From: SPDF01 sp963812085
GTDB taxonomy: Bacteria; Gemmatimonadota; Gemmatimonadetes; Gemmatimonadales; GWC2-71-9
Length of the DNA stretch: 64,000 nt
Direction: 5' to 3'
Assembly (NCBI GenBank): GCA_963812085.1
Contig: CAWETL010000005.1
Location: 124,001 to 188,000, forward strand
Each line of letters opens with the position of its first letter. Within the stretch, counting starts at the first letter, position 1. Both the position numbers and the translations under genes were made by a program. The notes below the pieces were generated by a model. It saw only the letters and a program-made list of their open reading frames with translations. It had not been told where the DNA came from and did not search any database. Positions 33,723 to 41,281 of this stretch are shown here, piece by piece.

Positions 33723-34624
33723 CCAGGCACCGCGTTCGGCGCGAGGACCTCGTCGACGAGCCCCGCGCCGCCCTTGGCCTCGACCGCCCTGCCGTACGCC
33801 ACCCGGGGATCGTGCTCGAAGAGGAGCAGCCAGCCCCCCGCCACGGCGTCCCGGAGCATCGCCCGCCGGGACTCGAGGCTCCGCAGCGGTTCCACGTCGT
33901 ACCCCATGATCCAGGGCAGCGGCAGGTGCGCGGACGTCGGGATCAGGTCGGCCAGGAACACCAGCGTTTCGCCGCCGTCGGAAATGATGACCGACTGGTG
34001 CCACGGCACGTGCCCCGGCGTGACCCGGACCCGGATGCCGGGGAACACTTCGCCGTCCCCCTCGAGGAGGCGGAACTTCCCGGCGGCGTCCACCGGCTCG
34101 AAATTGTGCGGGAGATAGCTGGCCCTGGTCCGTTCGTTGGTGTGCCGGGCGAAGTCGAGATCTCCCCGCTGCACGATATAGGTGGCGTTGGGAAAGGTGA
34201 GCCGGACCTCACTGGTGCCGTCGGGCAGGGCGACGGCGGTCGTGTTGCCCCCGGCGTGGTCGAAATGCAGGTGGGTGTTGATCACCCAGCGGATGTCCGA
34301 CGGGGCGTGGCCAAGCTCGCGAAGCGCATCCTCGAGCTGTGTCGGCCCCGGATGTCCGGCGTTCTCGGTGCCGTAGATCTCCTGGAATTTCGTGTCTTCC
34401 TTGTTGCCCAACCCGGAGTCCACGAGGACGAGGCCGCCGGGATGCTCCACCAGGAGGCAGCGCATGGCGAGCGGAATCCGGTTCCGGTCGTCCGGCGCCA
34501 TCCGGCGCGACCAGAGGGTGCGCGGCACCACGCCGAACATCGCGCCGCCGTCGAGCCGCTGGAGGCCGGCCTCGATCGTGTGACAGCGCAACCGGCCGAG
34601 GGTGAAGGAGTGAGTCAGCTTCAT
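33719..34624 (-). CDS. metallo-beta-lactamase-fold hydrolase
   Basis: A 301-residue MBL-fold hydrolase. The metal motif is THLHFDHAGG (HxHxDH), with a later histidine in PGHVPWHQS and the aspartate in FLADLIPTS. No signal peptide is seen, so it is cytoplasmic. The layout resembles quorum-quenching lactonase or other small-molecule MBL hydrolases, but the substrate cannot be read from sequence. Its stop overlaps the infC promoter. Upstream it is separated from the exonuclease gene by 71 bases holding a GC repeat and a hairpin. Confidence 0.85.
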   Translation of the reverse strand: MKLTHSFTLGRLRCHTIEAGLQRLDGGAMFGVVPRTLWSRRMAPDDRNRIPLAMRCLLVEHPGGLVLVDSGLGNKEDTKFQEIYGTENAGHPGPTQLEDALRELGHAPSDIRWVINTHLHFDHAGGNTTAVALPDGTSEVRLTFPNATYIVQRGDLDFARHTNERTRASYLPHNFEPVDAAGKFRLLEGDGEVFPGIRVRVTPGHVPWHQSVIISDGGETLVFLADLIPTSAHLPLPWIMGYDVEPLRSLESRRAMLRDAVAGGWLLLFEHDPRVAYGRAVEAKGGAGLVDEVLAPNAVPG

Positions 34625-34635
34625 GGAGGCAAAAT

Positions 34636-34660
34636 AGGCGGGGCGCGGGGAAGCGGGGAG
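34636..34660. repeat. short CCCGCTT-type intergenic repeat and hairpin
   Basis: A third variant of the GC repeat near 5517 and 7113, sharing CGGGGAAGCGGGGA on the plus strand. Just beside it, at 34673-34692, an 8-bp stem GGGCGCAC/GTGCGCCC with a 4-base loop follows the exonuclease stop codon; without a T-tract it is at most a weak terminator. Confidence 0.5.
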
Positions 34661-34695
34661 GGCCCGCCGAAGGGGCGCACCACGGTGCGCCCGTG

Positions 34696-35514
34696 CTAGG
34701 CGCCCCGGGGACCCCCCTTCGCCGCAAGCATGCGATCGAGATCTTCAAACGTCTGCGCCCCCTGCTCGACGGCAAGGCCGAGGAGGCGGCGGAGGATCTC
34801 CGCCGTCACCAGCGCATCGCCGGCGGCCCGGTGCCTGGCGCCGTTGTCGAGGTTGAAGTGGGCGGTCACGTGGTCGAGCGCGTGGGACGGGAGCCCCCGG
34901 ACCAGCCGGCGGGAGAGCCGCACGGTGCAGAGCCGCGGGCCGTCGAGCGCCAGCGCCCGGGTGCGGCGGAGCTCGGCGTCGACGAACGCCCAGTCGAACG
35001 GCGCGTTGTGCGCCACGAACACCCGGCCGGCCAGCGACCCGAGGACGACATCGGCGAGCATCTCGAAGGTGGGTGCGCCGGCCACCATCTCGTCGGTGAT
35101 GCCGGTGAGGGCGCTCACCTGCGGCGAGATCGGCCGCCCCGGGTTGATCAGCGAGTCGACCACCAGTTCGGTGCGCTCGCCGTGCACCACCACGACCGCG
35201 ATTTCGGTGACCCGGTCGTCCCCCGACGCGCGGGTGCCGGTGGTTTCCACGTCCACCACCGCAAAGGCGCAATCGGCCAGGAGCGGAGATCCCGCGGCAC
35301 CGGCGGCCAGTGCCCAACGGCCGTCCCCGAGCTGGCGAACCCGCGGGTCGGCGCCGAGCAGGGCGACCGCAAGCCGCGCCGCGACCGCCGGAGGCGCGGC
35401 GGGCAGCCCGAGCACGTCGCGCGCGAGGACCATGGCGTCGGCCGGTCCGCCGGCCAGAAGCGTGAGCGCTCGGTCGGCAAGCGTGGAGGTGGGGTAGGCG
35501 GAGAGACCGGTCAC
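34696..35514 (-). CDS. DnaQ-like 3'-5' exonuclease (DEDDh family)
   Basis: A 272-residue protein with an exonuclease domain at about 82-250. All DEDDh residues are visible: D and E in FAVVDVETTG, D in HNAPFDWAFV, and H and D in HRAAGDALVT. The N-terminal 80 residues (ALTLLAGGPADAMVLARDVLGLP) are helical and look like a small winged-helix-type domain of unknown role. It could be a polymerase III epsilon-like proofreading subunit or a stand-alone nuclease. The GTG start follows the rex stop with no gap, so it is part of the rex transcript. Confidence 0.85.
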   Translation of the reverse strand: MTGLSAYPTSTLADRALTLLAGGPADAMVLARDVLGLPAAPPAVAARLAVALLGADPRVRQLGDGRWALAAGAAGSPLLADCAFAVVDVETTGTRASGDDRVTEIAVVVVHGERTELVVDSLINPGRPISPQVSALTGITDEMVAGAPTFEMLADVVLGSLAGRVFVAHNAPFDWAFVDAELRRTRALALDGPRLCTVRLSRRLVRGLPSHALDHVTAHFNLDNGARHRAAGDALVTAEILRRLLGLAVEQGAQTFEDLDRMLAAKGGPRGA

Positions 35515-36138
35515 TCAGCTCGGATTGGCAAGATGGTAGGCGAGCGCTTCGAGTTCGAGCGCCAGGTTCACGGTCTTGACGGTCACGTCGGCCGGAACGG
35601 CCAGCTGTAACGGGGCGAAGTTGAGGATCGCCTTGATGCCGAGACCGACGAGGCGGTCGGCCACCGCCTGCGCCGAATCGGGCGGCGTGACAAGCACGGC
35701 GATGTCGGGCGGCGCCTTGCCCAGCACGGACTCCAGCCGCGCGACGTCCTCCACCATGACCCCGTCGAGTTCCTGTCCGATCTTGGCCGGATCCTGGTCG
35801 AAGATGGCCGCGATATCGAAACCGCGCCGCCGAAAGCCGCGGTTCTGCACCAGCGCGCTGCCGATCTTGCCGGCGCCGATCAGCGCCACGCGGTAATGCC
35901 GGGTGAGGCCGAGAATCTGGCGGAGCGAAACGACGAGGTCGGGCACGGAATAGCCGAGCCCGCGCTTGCCGAACGACCCGAAGAACGACAGGTCCTTCCG
36001 GACCTGCGCAGAGGTGGTGCCCCCGCGACCCGCGAGCGCCCCCGAACTGACGGTCTCGATGCCCTGCCCCTCAAACTCTTCCAAGAACCGCAGATAGAGC
36101 GAGAGCCGGCGGACGGTGCTGTCGGCGATTTTCCGCAT
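35515..36138 (-). CDS. rex: redox-sensing transcriptional repressor Rex
   Basis: Rex senses the NADH/NAD ratio and represses respiration and fermentation genes when NADH is low. The 207-residue protein has an N-terminal winged helix (about 5-75, with STVRRLSLYLRFLEEFE and TTSAQVRKDLSFFG) and a Rossmann domain starting at VALIGAGKIGSAL. A C-terminal swapped helix ends the chain. A perfect Rex operator lies 11 bases upstream of its start, so it almost certainly represses itself and the exonuclease gene behind it. Confidence 0.95.
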   Translation of the reverse strand: MRKIADSTVRRLSLYLRFLEEFEGQGIETVSSGALAGRGGTTSAQVRKDLSFFGSFGKRGLGYSVPDLVVSLRQILGLTRHYRVALIGAGKIGSALVQNRGFRRRGFDIAAIFDQDPAKIGQELDGVMVEDVARLESVLGKAPPDIAVLVTPPDSAQAVADRLVGLGIKAILNFAPLQLAVPADVTVKTVNLALELEALAYHLANPS

Positions 36139-36148
36139 TCACCCGGCA

Positions 36149-36166
36149 TTGTGAAATGTTTCACAA
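36149..36166. promoter_or_regulatory. Rex operator
   Basis: TTGTGAAATGTTTCACAA, a perfect 7+4+7 inverted repeat with the TTGTGAA-N4-TTCACAA form known for Rex family operators. It lies between the rsmA stop and the rex start, where bound Rex would block a promoter or transcription into rex. Confidence 0.92.
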
Positions 36167-36168
36167 AG

Positions 36169-36963
36169 CTAAGCGGATCGCCAACCGCCGTCAACGAGTG
36201 CCGCGTGCAGGCGGATGAACTCCACCGGCGAGAGCACCTCGGGGCGAACCGCCGGATCGAGTCCGGCCGAGTGCACCGCCGCGCCCGCCTGTTCCGCGTT
36301 CCAGCCGGTGAGCTCGCGCACCGCACGCAGCAGCTGCTTCCGCCGGAATCCGAAAAGCCCCACGACCGCCGAGCGAAAGCTGCGCACGTCCCTGTCCGGG
36401 ACCAGCGGGCGCTCCAGCGGTTCGAGGCGGAGCACCGCGCTGTCCACCTTCGGCACCGGATGGAAGGCGCCGGCCGGCACGGTAAAGAGCACCTCGGCGC
36501 GAGCGACCGCCTGGATGCCGACCGTGAGCGCGCCGTAGTCCTTGTCACCCGGACGCGCGCCCACGCGGCGCGCCACTTCCTTCTGCACCAGGAAGACGAT
36601 CCGCCGCGGACGGGGCGGCGTGAGCGCCTTGTCCAGGAGCGGCGACGTGATGTTGTAGGGGATGTTGCCCGCGACGAGCGCGCCCGGACCGCCGACCGCG
36701 AGCCAGTCGAGTTCGAGCGCGTCGCCTTCGACGACGGTGACCGCCGGAAGGCGCGCGCGAAGCTCCGCGACGAGGTCGCCGTCCTTCTCGATGGCCACCA
36801 CGCGGCCCGCATGCGTCAGCAGCGCGGCCGTGAGGCCGCCCGGACCCGGCCCGATCTCGAGGACGGTGTCCATCGGCGTGGCGCCGACGGCCAGGGCGAT
36901 GCGATCGAGGATGCGCGGGTCCCGCAGGAAGTGCTGGCCGAGCCGGCGCTTCGGTCGGGACAC
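36169..36963 (-). CDS. rsmA: 16S rRNA (adenine1518-N6/adenine1519-N6)-dimethyltransferase
   Basis: Dimethylates two adjacent adenines near the 3' end of 16S rRNA during 30S assembly. The 264-residue protein has the N-terminal KRRLGQHFLRD, SAM motif LEIGPGPGGLT (about 35-45), the catalytic NIPYN motif and a C-terminal helical domain. The start is GTG. It follows the PP2C gene by 4 bases and ends 2 bases before the Rex operator. Confidence 0.95.
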   Translation of the reverse strand: MSRPKRRLGQHFLRDPRILDRIALAVGATPMDTVLEIGPGPGGLTAALLTHAGRVVAIEKDGDLVAELRARLPAVTVVEGDALELDWLAVGGPGALVAGNIPYNITSPLLDKALTPPRPRRIVFLVQKEVARRVGARPGDKDYGALTVGIQAVARAEVLFTVPAGAFHPVPKVDSAVLRLEPLERPLVPDRDVRSFRSAVVGLFGFRRKQLLRAVRELTGWNAEQAGAAVHSAGLDPAVRPEVLSPVEFIRLHAALVDGGWRSA

Positions 36964-36967
36964 GCCG

Positions 36968-38491
36968 TCAGATCCGGAGGACGAGCAGGGTGAGGTCGTC
37001 GGCGGGATGTGGCGCGAAGGCGCGAACCTCCGCGATGAGCGCCGAGACGATCTCCTCGGCGGGGAGATGGCGCCGGGCCGCGACGCCCTCGAGCAGGCGC
37101 GCTTCGCCGAACGCCTCGCCCTCGACGTCGCGGGCGTCGAGCAGCCCGTCGGTGCAGAGGCAGAGCAGGTCCTCGCCCATGCGCCAGGGGATCTGGCTCA
37201 GCTCGATGTTGCCCCGCGCGGCCAGCCCGAGGGGCGGCGCCGTGGCCTCGAGCCGCTCCGCGCCCCCGGCTGACGGAATCCGCCAGGCGTGGGGATGGCC
37301 GGCGCTCGCGTACGACAGCTGGGCGGCCCTCGGATCCAGGACGCCGTAGAACACCGTCAGGTACATGTCCGTGGTCGCGAGGTCGGTCGCGAGGCTGTCC
37401 AGCAGCCGTTCGAGCGTTTCGTTGGGCGTGGCCGAGCCGGCGGCGTGGATCCCCGCCGCGGAGACCACCAGCGCCATGACCAGCGCGGCCGCGAAGCCGT
37501 GCGAGGAGACGTCACCCAGCATGACGCCCACGCGGCCGCGGCCGAACCGGTTGAAGGTGTAGAAGTCGCCGCCGACCGAGTCGGCCTGGACGCAGCGCGC
37601 CGCGACTTCGGCGTCGCCGGCAAGGACCGCGGGCGACGGCATCAGCTTGAGCTGGAGGTCGTGCGCCAGTTCGAGCTCCCGGCGGAGCCGCTGCTGCTGG
37701 AGGTCCCGCACCACCAGCCGCGCGTTCTCGATGGCGGCCCCGACCTGGTTGGCCACGGCGGTCACCAGCTTGCGGTGGCCCGGCTCGAAGGCGTCCTCGC
37801 CGAGCCGGTCGGTCAGGTTGATGACGCCGACACACCGCGTCGAGCCGCCGGGCGCCGCATAGATGATGGGCACCGAGAGGTAGGCGACGCCTCGATATCC
37901 CCGCGGGCCGCCCACGCCGTCGGTGCCTGGTGGATTCTCGATCAGGCGCCGCTCGCGGAAGGCGCGGGCCGCCACGGACTCGGCGTCCTCGGGCGCCACG
38001 CCGGATTCCGCCGGCACGGGGAACCCCCGCGTGGCGACCACGCGGAGCCGGTCGAGGATCTTGTCGTAGACCATGATGGAGGAGCGCCGGGCCGCGACCA
38101 CCGTGCTCACTTCGCGGAGAATCGTGCGGGCGGCTTCCTCGAAGTGGAGCGTCTGCCCGAGGGTCTCGCTGATGCTGTACAGGAGGTCGATCTCCTCGTA
38201 CCGCATCGCCAGCTCTCCACCCATCTCGATCACCCGCCGCTCGGTCGACAGGATACCGCCGAGCACGGGCCGGAGCCGCTCCGCGGCCGTGCGCGCGTCG
38301 GCATCCGCCAGCCCTTCGAGACTGAACCAGACTCCCTCGATCCCGGGCACGGCGTCGAGCCACGCCGAGCCGGCGGGGGTGGGGACGGATCCGGCGGTCT
38401 GCGGAATGACGGGAGCCCAGCCGGGATCCTCGCCGCCGACCACGCGCACCCGGCGCCCGTCGAACCGCCACGCGCGAAGGCGGCCCCCCAC
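36968..38491 (-). CDS. GAF-domain PP2C/SpoIIE-type phosphatase (RsbU-like)
   Basis: A 507-residue serine phosphatase. After a short N-terminal region, a GAF sensor domain spans about 120-270 (ISETLGQTLHFEEAARTIL to NQVGAAIENARL). The SpoIIE/RsbU phosphatase domain then runs from about 290 to the end, with GGDFYTFN, VMLGDVSSHGFAAAL and the closing HPADDLTLLVL. It would dephosphorylate the STAS protein at 39008-39343 in answer to a GAF-sensed signal. The GTG start at 38491 is the first usable codon after the anti-sigma gene stop; it lacks a clear ribosome-binding site, so the N-terminus is uncertain. Confidence 0.88.
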   Translation of the reverse strand: MGGRLRAWRFDGRRVRVVGGEDPGWAPVIPQTAGSVPTPAGSAWLDAVPGIEGVWFSLEGLADADARTAAERLRPVLGGILSTERRVIEMGGELAMRYEEIDLLYSISETLGQTLHFEEAARTILREVSTVVAARRSSIMVYDKILDRLRVVATRGFPVPAESGVAPEDAESVAARAFRERRLIENPPGTDGVGGPRGYRGVAYLSVPIIYAAPGGSTRCVGVINLTDRLGEDAFEPGHRKLVTAVANQVGAAIENARLVVRDLQQQRLRRELELAHDLQLKLMPSPAVLAGDAEVAARCVQADSVGGDFYTFNRFGRGRVGVMLGDVSSHGFAAALVMALVVSAAGIHAAGSATPNETLERLLDSLATDLATTDMYLTVFYGVLDPRAAQLSYASAGHPHAWRIPSAGGAERLEATAPPLGLAARGNIELSQIPWRMGEDLLCLCTDGLLDARDVEGEAFGEARLLEGVAARRHLPAEEIVSALIAEVRAFAPHPADDLTLLVLRI

Positions 38492-38529
38492 GAGGCCGCC
38501 CAGGGCGTCGAGGACCGGACCGACCCGCT

Positions 38530-38994
38530 CTACTGGCGGCGCAGGGTCATGCAGATGGAATTCCCCGGGGAGTTGAAGCGGACGTCGTCCATCAGGTTGC
38601 GGATCAGGAAGAGGCCGCGACCGCACGGCAACTCGAGGTCGTCGGGGGTCACGGGATCGCGGACGGTGGCGGGATCGAAACCGGGACCCTCGTCCGTCAC
38701 GTTGACGTGCAGGCAATCGGGGAGGCACTCGACGCGCACCTCCACCATCCGGGTCGGCTCCTGGCCGTTTCCGTACACGATGGCATTGGCCAGAGCTTCC
38801 GACAGCGCCACCCGGAACCGGAAGTGGGCGCGCCTGGGGGCGTCCCACCCGGTGAAGCAGTGCCGGGCCACGAGCTCGACCGCCTCCTCGATGACCGAGA
38901 CGTCGCTGGGGATGCGAAGGGCGATTTCCACGGCCATCCCGGTGGGAAGCGCGCGATCGGCGCGGCGGACGCAGAGGCGAAGCGGCGCGGTCAC
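38530..38994 (-). CDS. anti-sigma factor kinase (RsbW/SpoIIAB-like ATPase)
   Basis: A 154-residue HATPase_c protein. The N box is ALSEALANAIVYGN, the G1 box DEGPGFDP, and the G2 region GRGLFLIRNLMDDV. Such proteins bind a sigma factor or other target and phosphorylate a STAS antagonist. GTG at 38994 is used here; an ATG at 38937 (MAVEIALRIP) starts nearer the conserved domain and may be real. It lies between the STAS and PP2C genes. Confidence 0.88.
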   Translation of the reverse strand: MTAPLRLCVRRADRALPTGMAVEIALRIPSDVSVIEEAVELVARHCFTGWDAPRRAHFRFRVALSEALANAIVYGNGQEPTRMVEVRVECLPDCLHVNVTDEGPGFDPATVRDPVTPDDLELPCGRGLFLIRNLMDDVRFNSPGNSICMTLRRQ

Positions 38995-39007
38995 CGTCGT
39001 GCGGCGG

Positions 39008-39343
39008 TCAGAATCCGGCCAGCGCCTGCTCGGAGCCGTCGGCGATGGCGAAGAGCGTGTCGAGCTTGGTCAGCTCGAACAGCGACCGGAGGTCCTCGTT
39101 CAGGCCAGCGAGCCGGAGCTCCCCGCCCTGCTCCCGGACCTTCTTGGAGATCGACACCAGCGCGCCGAGGCCGGAGGAGTCGATGTACCCCGTCTTGGCG
39201 AAGTCGATCAGGAGCTTGCGCTCGCCGTTGTCGAGTGCCGTCTGGATGGTGGCCTTGAGCTCCTGCCGGTTGCCGACGATCAACTGGCCCTCGACTTCGA
39301 TGACCAGAACGCCGGACCGGTGCTTCGACGTGGTGAACGCCAT
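39008..39343 (-). CDS. STAS-domain anti-sigma factor antagonist (RsbV/SpoIIAA-like)
   Basis: A 111-residue single STAS domain. The phosphoacceptor motif is YIDSSGLGAL, with Ser56 at the position of the phosphoserine in SpoIIAA. Unphosphorylated, it would sequester the kinase encoded next door; the PP2C protein would reset it. First gene of the three-gene partner-switching set, 14 bases after pta. Confidence 0.9.
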   Translation of the reverse strand: MAFTTSKHRSGVLVIEVEGQLIVGNRQELKATIQTALDNGERKLLIDFAKTGYIDSSGLGALVSISKKVREQGGELRLAGLNEDLRSLFELTKLDTLFAIADGSEQALAGF

Positions 39344-39357
39344 GAACGGACGCCTCC

Positions 39358-40290
39358 TCAGGGGCTCGGATCGGACTGCAGGACCGCGAGTGCGGCCACC
39401 TCGACAATATCATCGCTCGACGCGCCGCGCGACAGGTCGGCCATCGGCCGGGCCAGTCCCTGCAGGACCGGGCCGAGCGCCGCGGCGCCGGCCAGCCGCT
39501 GGACCAGCTTGTACCCGATGTTGCCGGCGTCGAGGCTCGGGAAGACCAGGACGTTGGCGCGGCCCGCCACGCTCGACGCCGGCGCCTTGCCGGCGGCCAC
39601 CTCCGGCACCAGCGCGGCGTCGGCCTGCAACTCGCCGTCCGCCGGCACCCCGGGCGCCAGCGCCCGGAACCGCTCCAGCGCCTCGCGCACCAGGCTCACG
39701 GTCCGGCCGCTGGCGCTCCCGTGCGTGCTGTAGCTGAGGAACGCGACCCGGGGCGCGTCGCCCACCAGCCGCCGGCGGTCCTGCACCGCGGCCAGCGCGA
39801 TGTGCGCCAGCTGCTCCGCGTTCGGCTCGGGCACCACGGCGCAATCGGTAAAGGTCAGGACACGGCCGTCGCCGAGCAGCATGTAGAAGGCCGAGCTGAG
39901 CAGGTCGGCGCCCGGCGCGGTGCCGATGGCCCAGAGGGCGGCACGGATCACGTCGCTGGTCGGGTGCGCCGCGCCGGCCACGCAGGCGGCCGCCTCGCCG
40001 AGCGCCACGAGGCCGGCCCCGAAACGCAGGGGGTCGGCTGCCAGGTCGAGGGCGTGGACGCCATCGCGGACCCGGTCGGGGGCCCGCGCCCGGAGCCGTT
40101 CCGCGATCGCGGCGAGCCGGGGATCCCGCTCCGGCTCGAGGTGGCCGGGCCCGAGCAGGATCGGCTCCGCGATCCCCTCGCGCCGGAGCCGCTCCGCGGC
40201 GGCGACCACGCGGGCGTCGCCACCCTCGGGGAGCACCACGCGCGCCCGCCGCGCCCGGGCACGCTCGAGGAGCTCGGCGCGAAAACTCAC
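39358..40290 (-). CDS. pta: phosphate acetyltransferase
   Basis: Interconverts acetyl-CoA and acetyl phosphate. The 310-residue protein is the short, single-domain Pta type. It has ARVVLPEGGDARVVAAAERL at the N-terminus, SDVIRAALWAIGT, VAFLSYSTHGSA and the C-terminal NVLVFPSLDAGNIGYKLVQRL with the active-site region. The GTG start (VSFRAELLERA) overlaps the coaD stop by 4 bases. No ackA is in the window. A phosphate butyryltransferase role is less likely given the close match to Pta motifs. Confidence 0.92.
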   Translation of the reverse strand: MSFRAELLERARARRARVVLPEGGDARVVAAAERLRREGIAEPILLGPGHLEPERDPRLAAIAERLRARAPDRVRDGVHALDLAADPLRFGAGLVALGEAAACVAGAAHPTSDVIRAALWAIGTAPGADLLSSAFYMLLGDGRVLTFTDCAVVPEPNAEQLAHIALAAVQDRRRLVGDAPRVAFLSYSTHGSASGRTVSLVREALERFRALAPGVPADGELQADAALVPEVAAGKAPASSVAGRANVLVFPSLDAGNIGYKLVQRLAGAAALGPVLQGLARPMADLSRGASSDDIVEVAALAVLQSDPSP

Positions 40291-40769
40291 TTCGAGAAGC
40301 GGTCCCGCAGCGCCTTGGCCACCACGGGGTGCACCAGCGACGAGACGTCCCCGCCGAAGCGGGCCACCTCGCGAACGAGGCTCGAGCTGAGGTACGTGAG
40401 GTCGAGGGCGGGCACCAGGAAGACCGTCTCCAGCGCCGGGTGCAGCTGGCGGTTCATGAGCGCCATCTGGAATTCGTACTCGAAGTCGCTCACCGCGCGG
40501 AGCCCGCGGACCACCACCGAGGCGCCGACGCGCTGGGCGAACTGCGCCAGCAGCCCCTCGAAGGCCACGAACTCGATCCGGGGGTCGCCGCCCGTGGTCG
40601 CGCGGAGCATCGCGAGCCGCTCCTCCGGCGTGAAGAGCGGCTGCTTGGCCGGGTTGACCGCCACGGCGACGATGAGCCGGTCCGCGAGCAGGAGGCTCCG
40701 TCGGATGAGGTCTTCGTGCCCGCGGGTCGGCGGGTCGAAGGAACCGGGATAGATCGCGATGCGAGTCAT
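40287..40769 (-). CDS. coaD: pantetheine-phosphate adenylyltransferase
   Basis: Penultimate step of coenzyme A synthesis. The 160-residue protein shows the nucleotidyl-transferase motif YPGSFDPPTRGH (7-18), VNPAKQPLFTPEERLAML, GLRAVSDFEYEFQMA, and YLSSSLVREVA. Length and motifs are standard. It overlaps rsmD upstream (ATGA) and pta downstream (GTGA). rsmD-coaD is a very common pair. Confidence 0.97.
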   Translation of the reverse strand: MTRIAIYPGSFDPPTRGHEDLIRRSLLLADRLIVAVAVNPAKQPLFTPEERLAMLRATTGGDPRIEFVAFEGLLAQFAQRVGASVVVRGLRAVSDFEYEFQMALMNRQLHPALETVFLVPALDLTYLSSSLVREVARFGGDVSSLVHPVVAKALRDRFSK

Positions 40770-41281
40770 GGCGCGTAGCAGAAGGTGAGGGCGGTGTCGC
40801 CGTAGCGACGGGTCTCGTCGCCAGGGAGCGGGTCGGCGGCCCGGTGCTCCACCGAAAGAATGCGCGCAAAAGGCGTCCGGCGGAAGAGTTGGACCAGTTC
40901 CAGCCCCGCGCCGTGCGCGTACGGGGGGTCGGCAAACGCGAGGTCGTAGGCCGCCGGCGCGAGCTTTTCGGCGAACCGCATCGCGTCTCCCTTGTGCACC
41001 CGGCAGCGGGCCCCGACGCCGAGCGCCTCGATGTTGGCGGTCAGGGCCTTCATGGATGCCGCGCCGATCTCGACGAAATCGACTGTGGTGGCCCCACGGG
41101 AGAGCGCCTCCAGGCCGAGCGCTCCGCTGCCGGCAAAAAGGTCCACGACGCGGGCGCCCGGGAGGGCCTCGCCGAGAATGCTCATCCACGCCTCGCGGAC
41201 CCGGTCGGCGGTGGGGCGCACGCGCGCGTCCTTTGGAGGGACGATCCTTCGGCCGCCGAATTCTCCCGCCACGATCCGCAT
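40766..41281 (-). CDS. rsmD: 16S rRNA (guanine966-N2)-methyltransferase
   Basis: A 171-residue methyltransferase: MRIVAGEFGGRRI at the N-terminus, the RPTADRVREAWMSIL helix, SAM motif VVDLFAGSGALGLEALSRGA, and the catalytic DPPY motif (FADPPYAHG). It starts one base inside the recJ stop (TGATG), so it is coupled to recJ. Confidence 0.95.
   Translation of the reverse strand: MRIVAGEFGGRRIVPPKDARVRPTADRVREAWMSILGEALPGARVVDLFAGSGALGLEALSRGATTVDFVEIGAASMKALTANIEALGVGARCRVHKGDAMRFAEKLAPAAYDLAFADPPYAHGAGLELVQLFRRTPFARILSVEHRAADPLPGDETRRYGDTALTFCYAP

Noticed and set aside
38491..38848. N-terminal extension of the PP2C protein
   Set aside because: That part of the frame is antisense-like filler under the anti-sigma kinase gene with no domain similarity.
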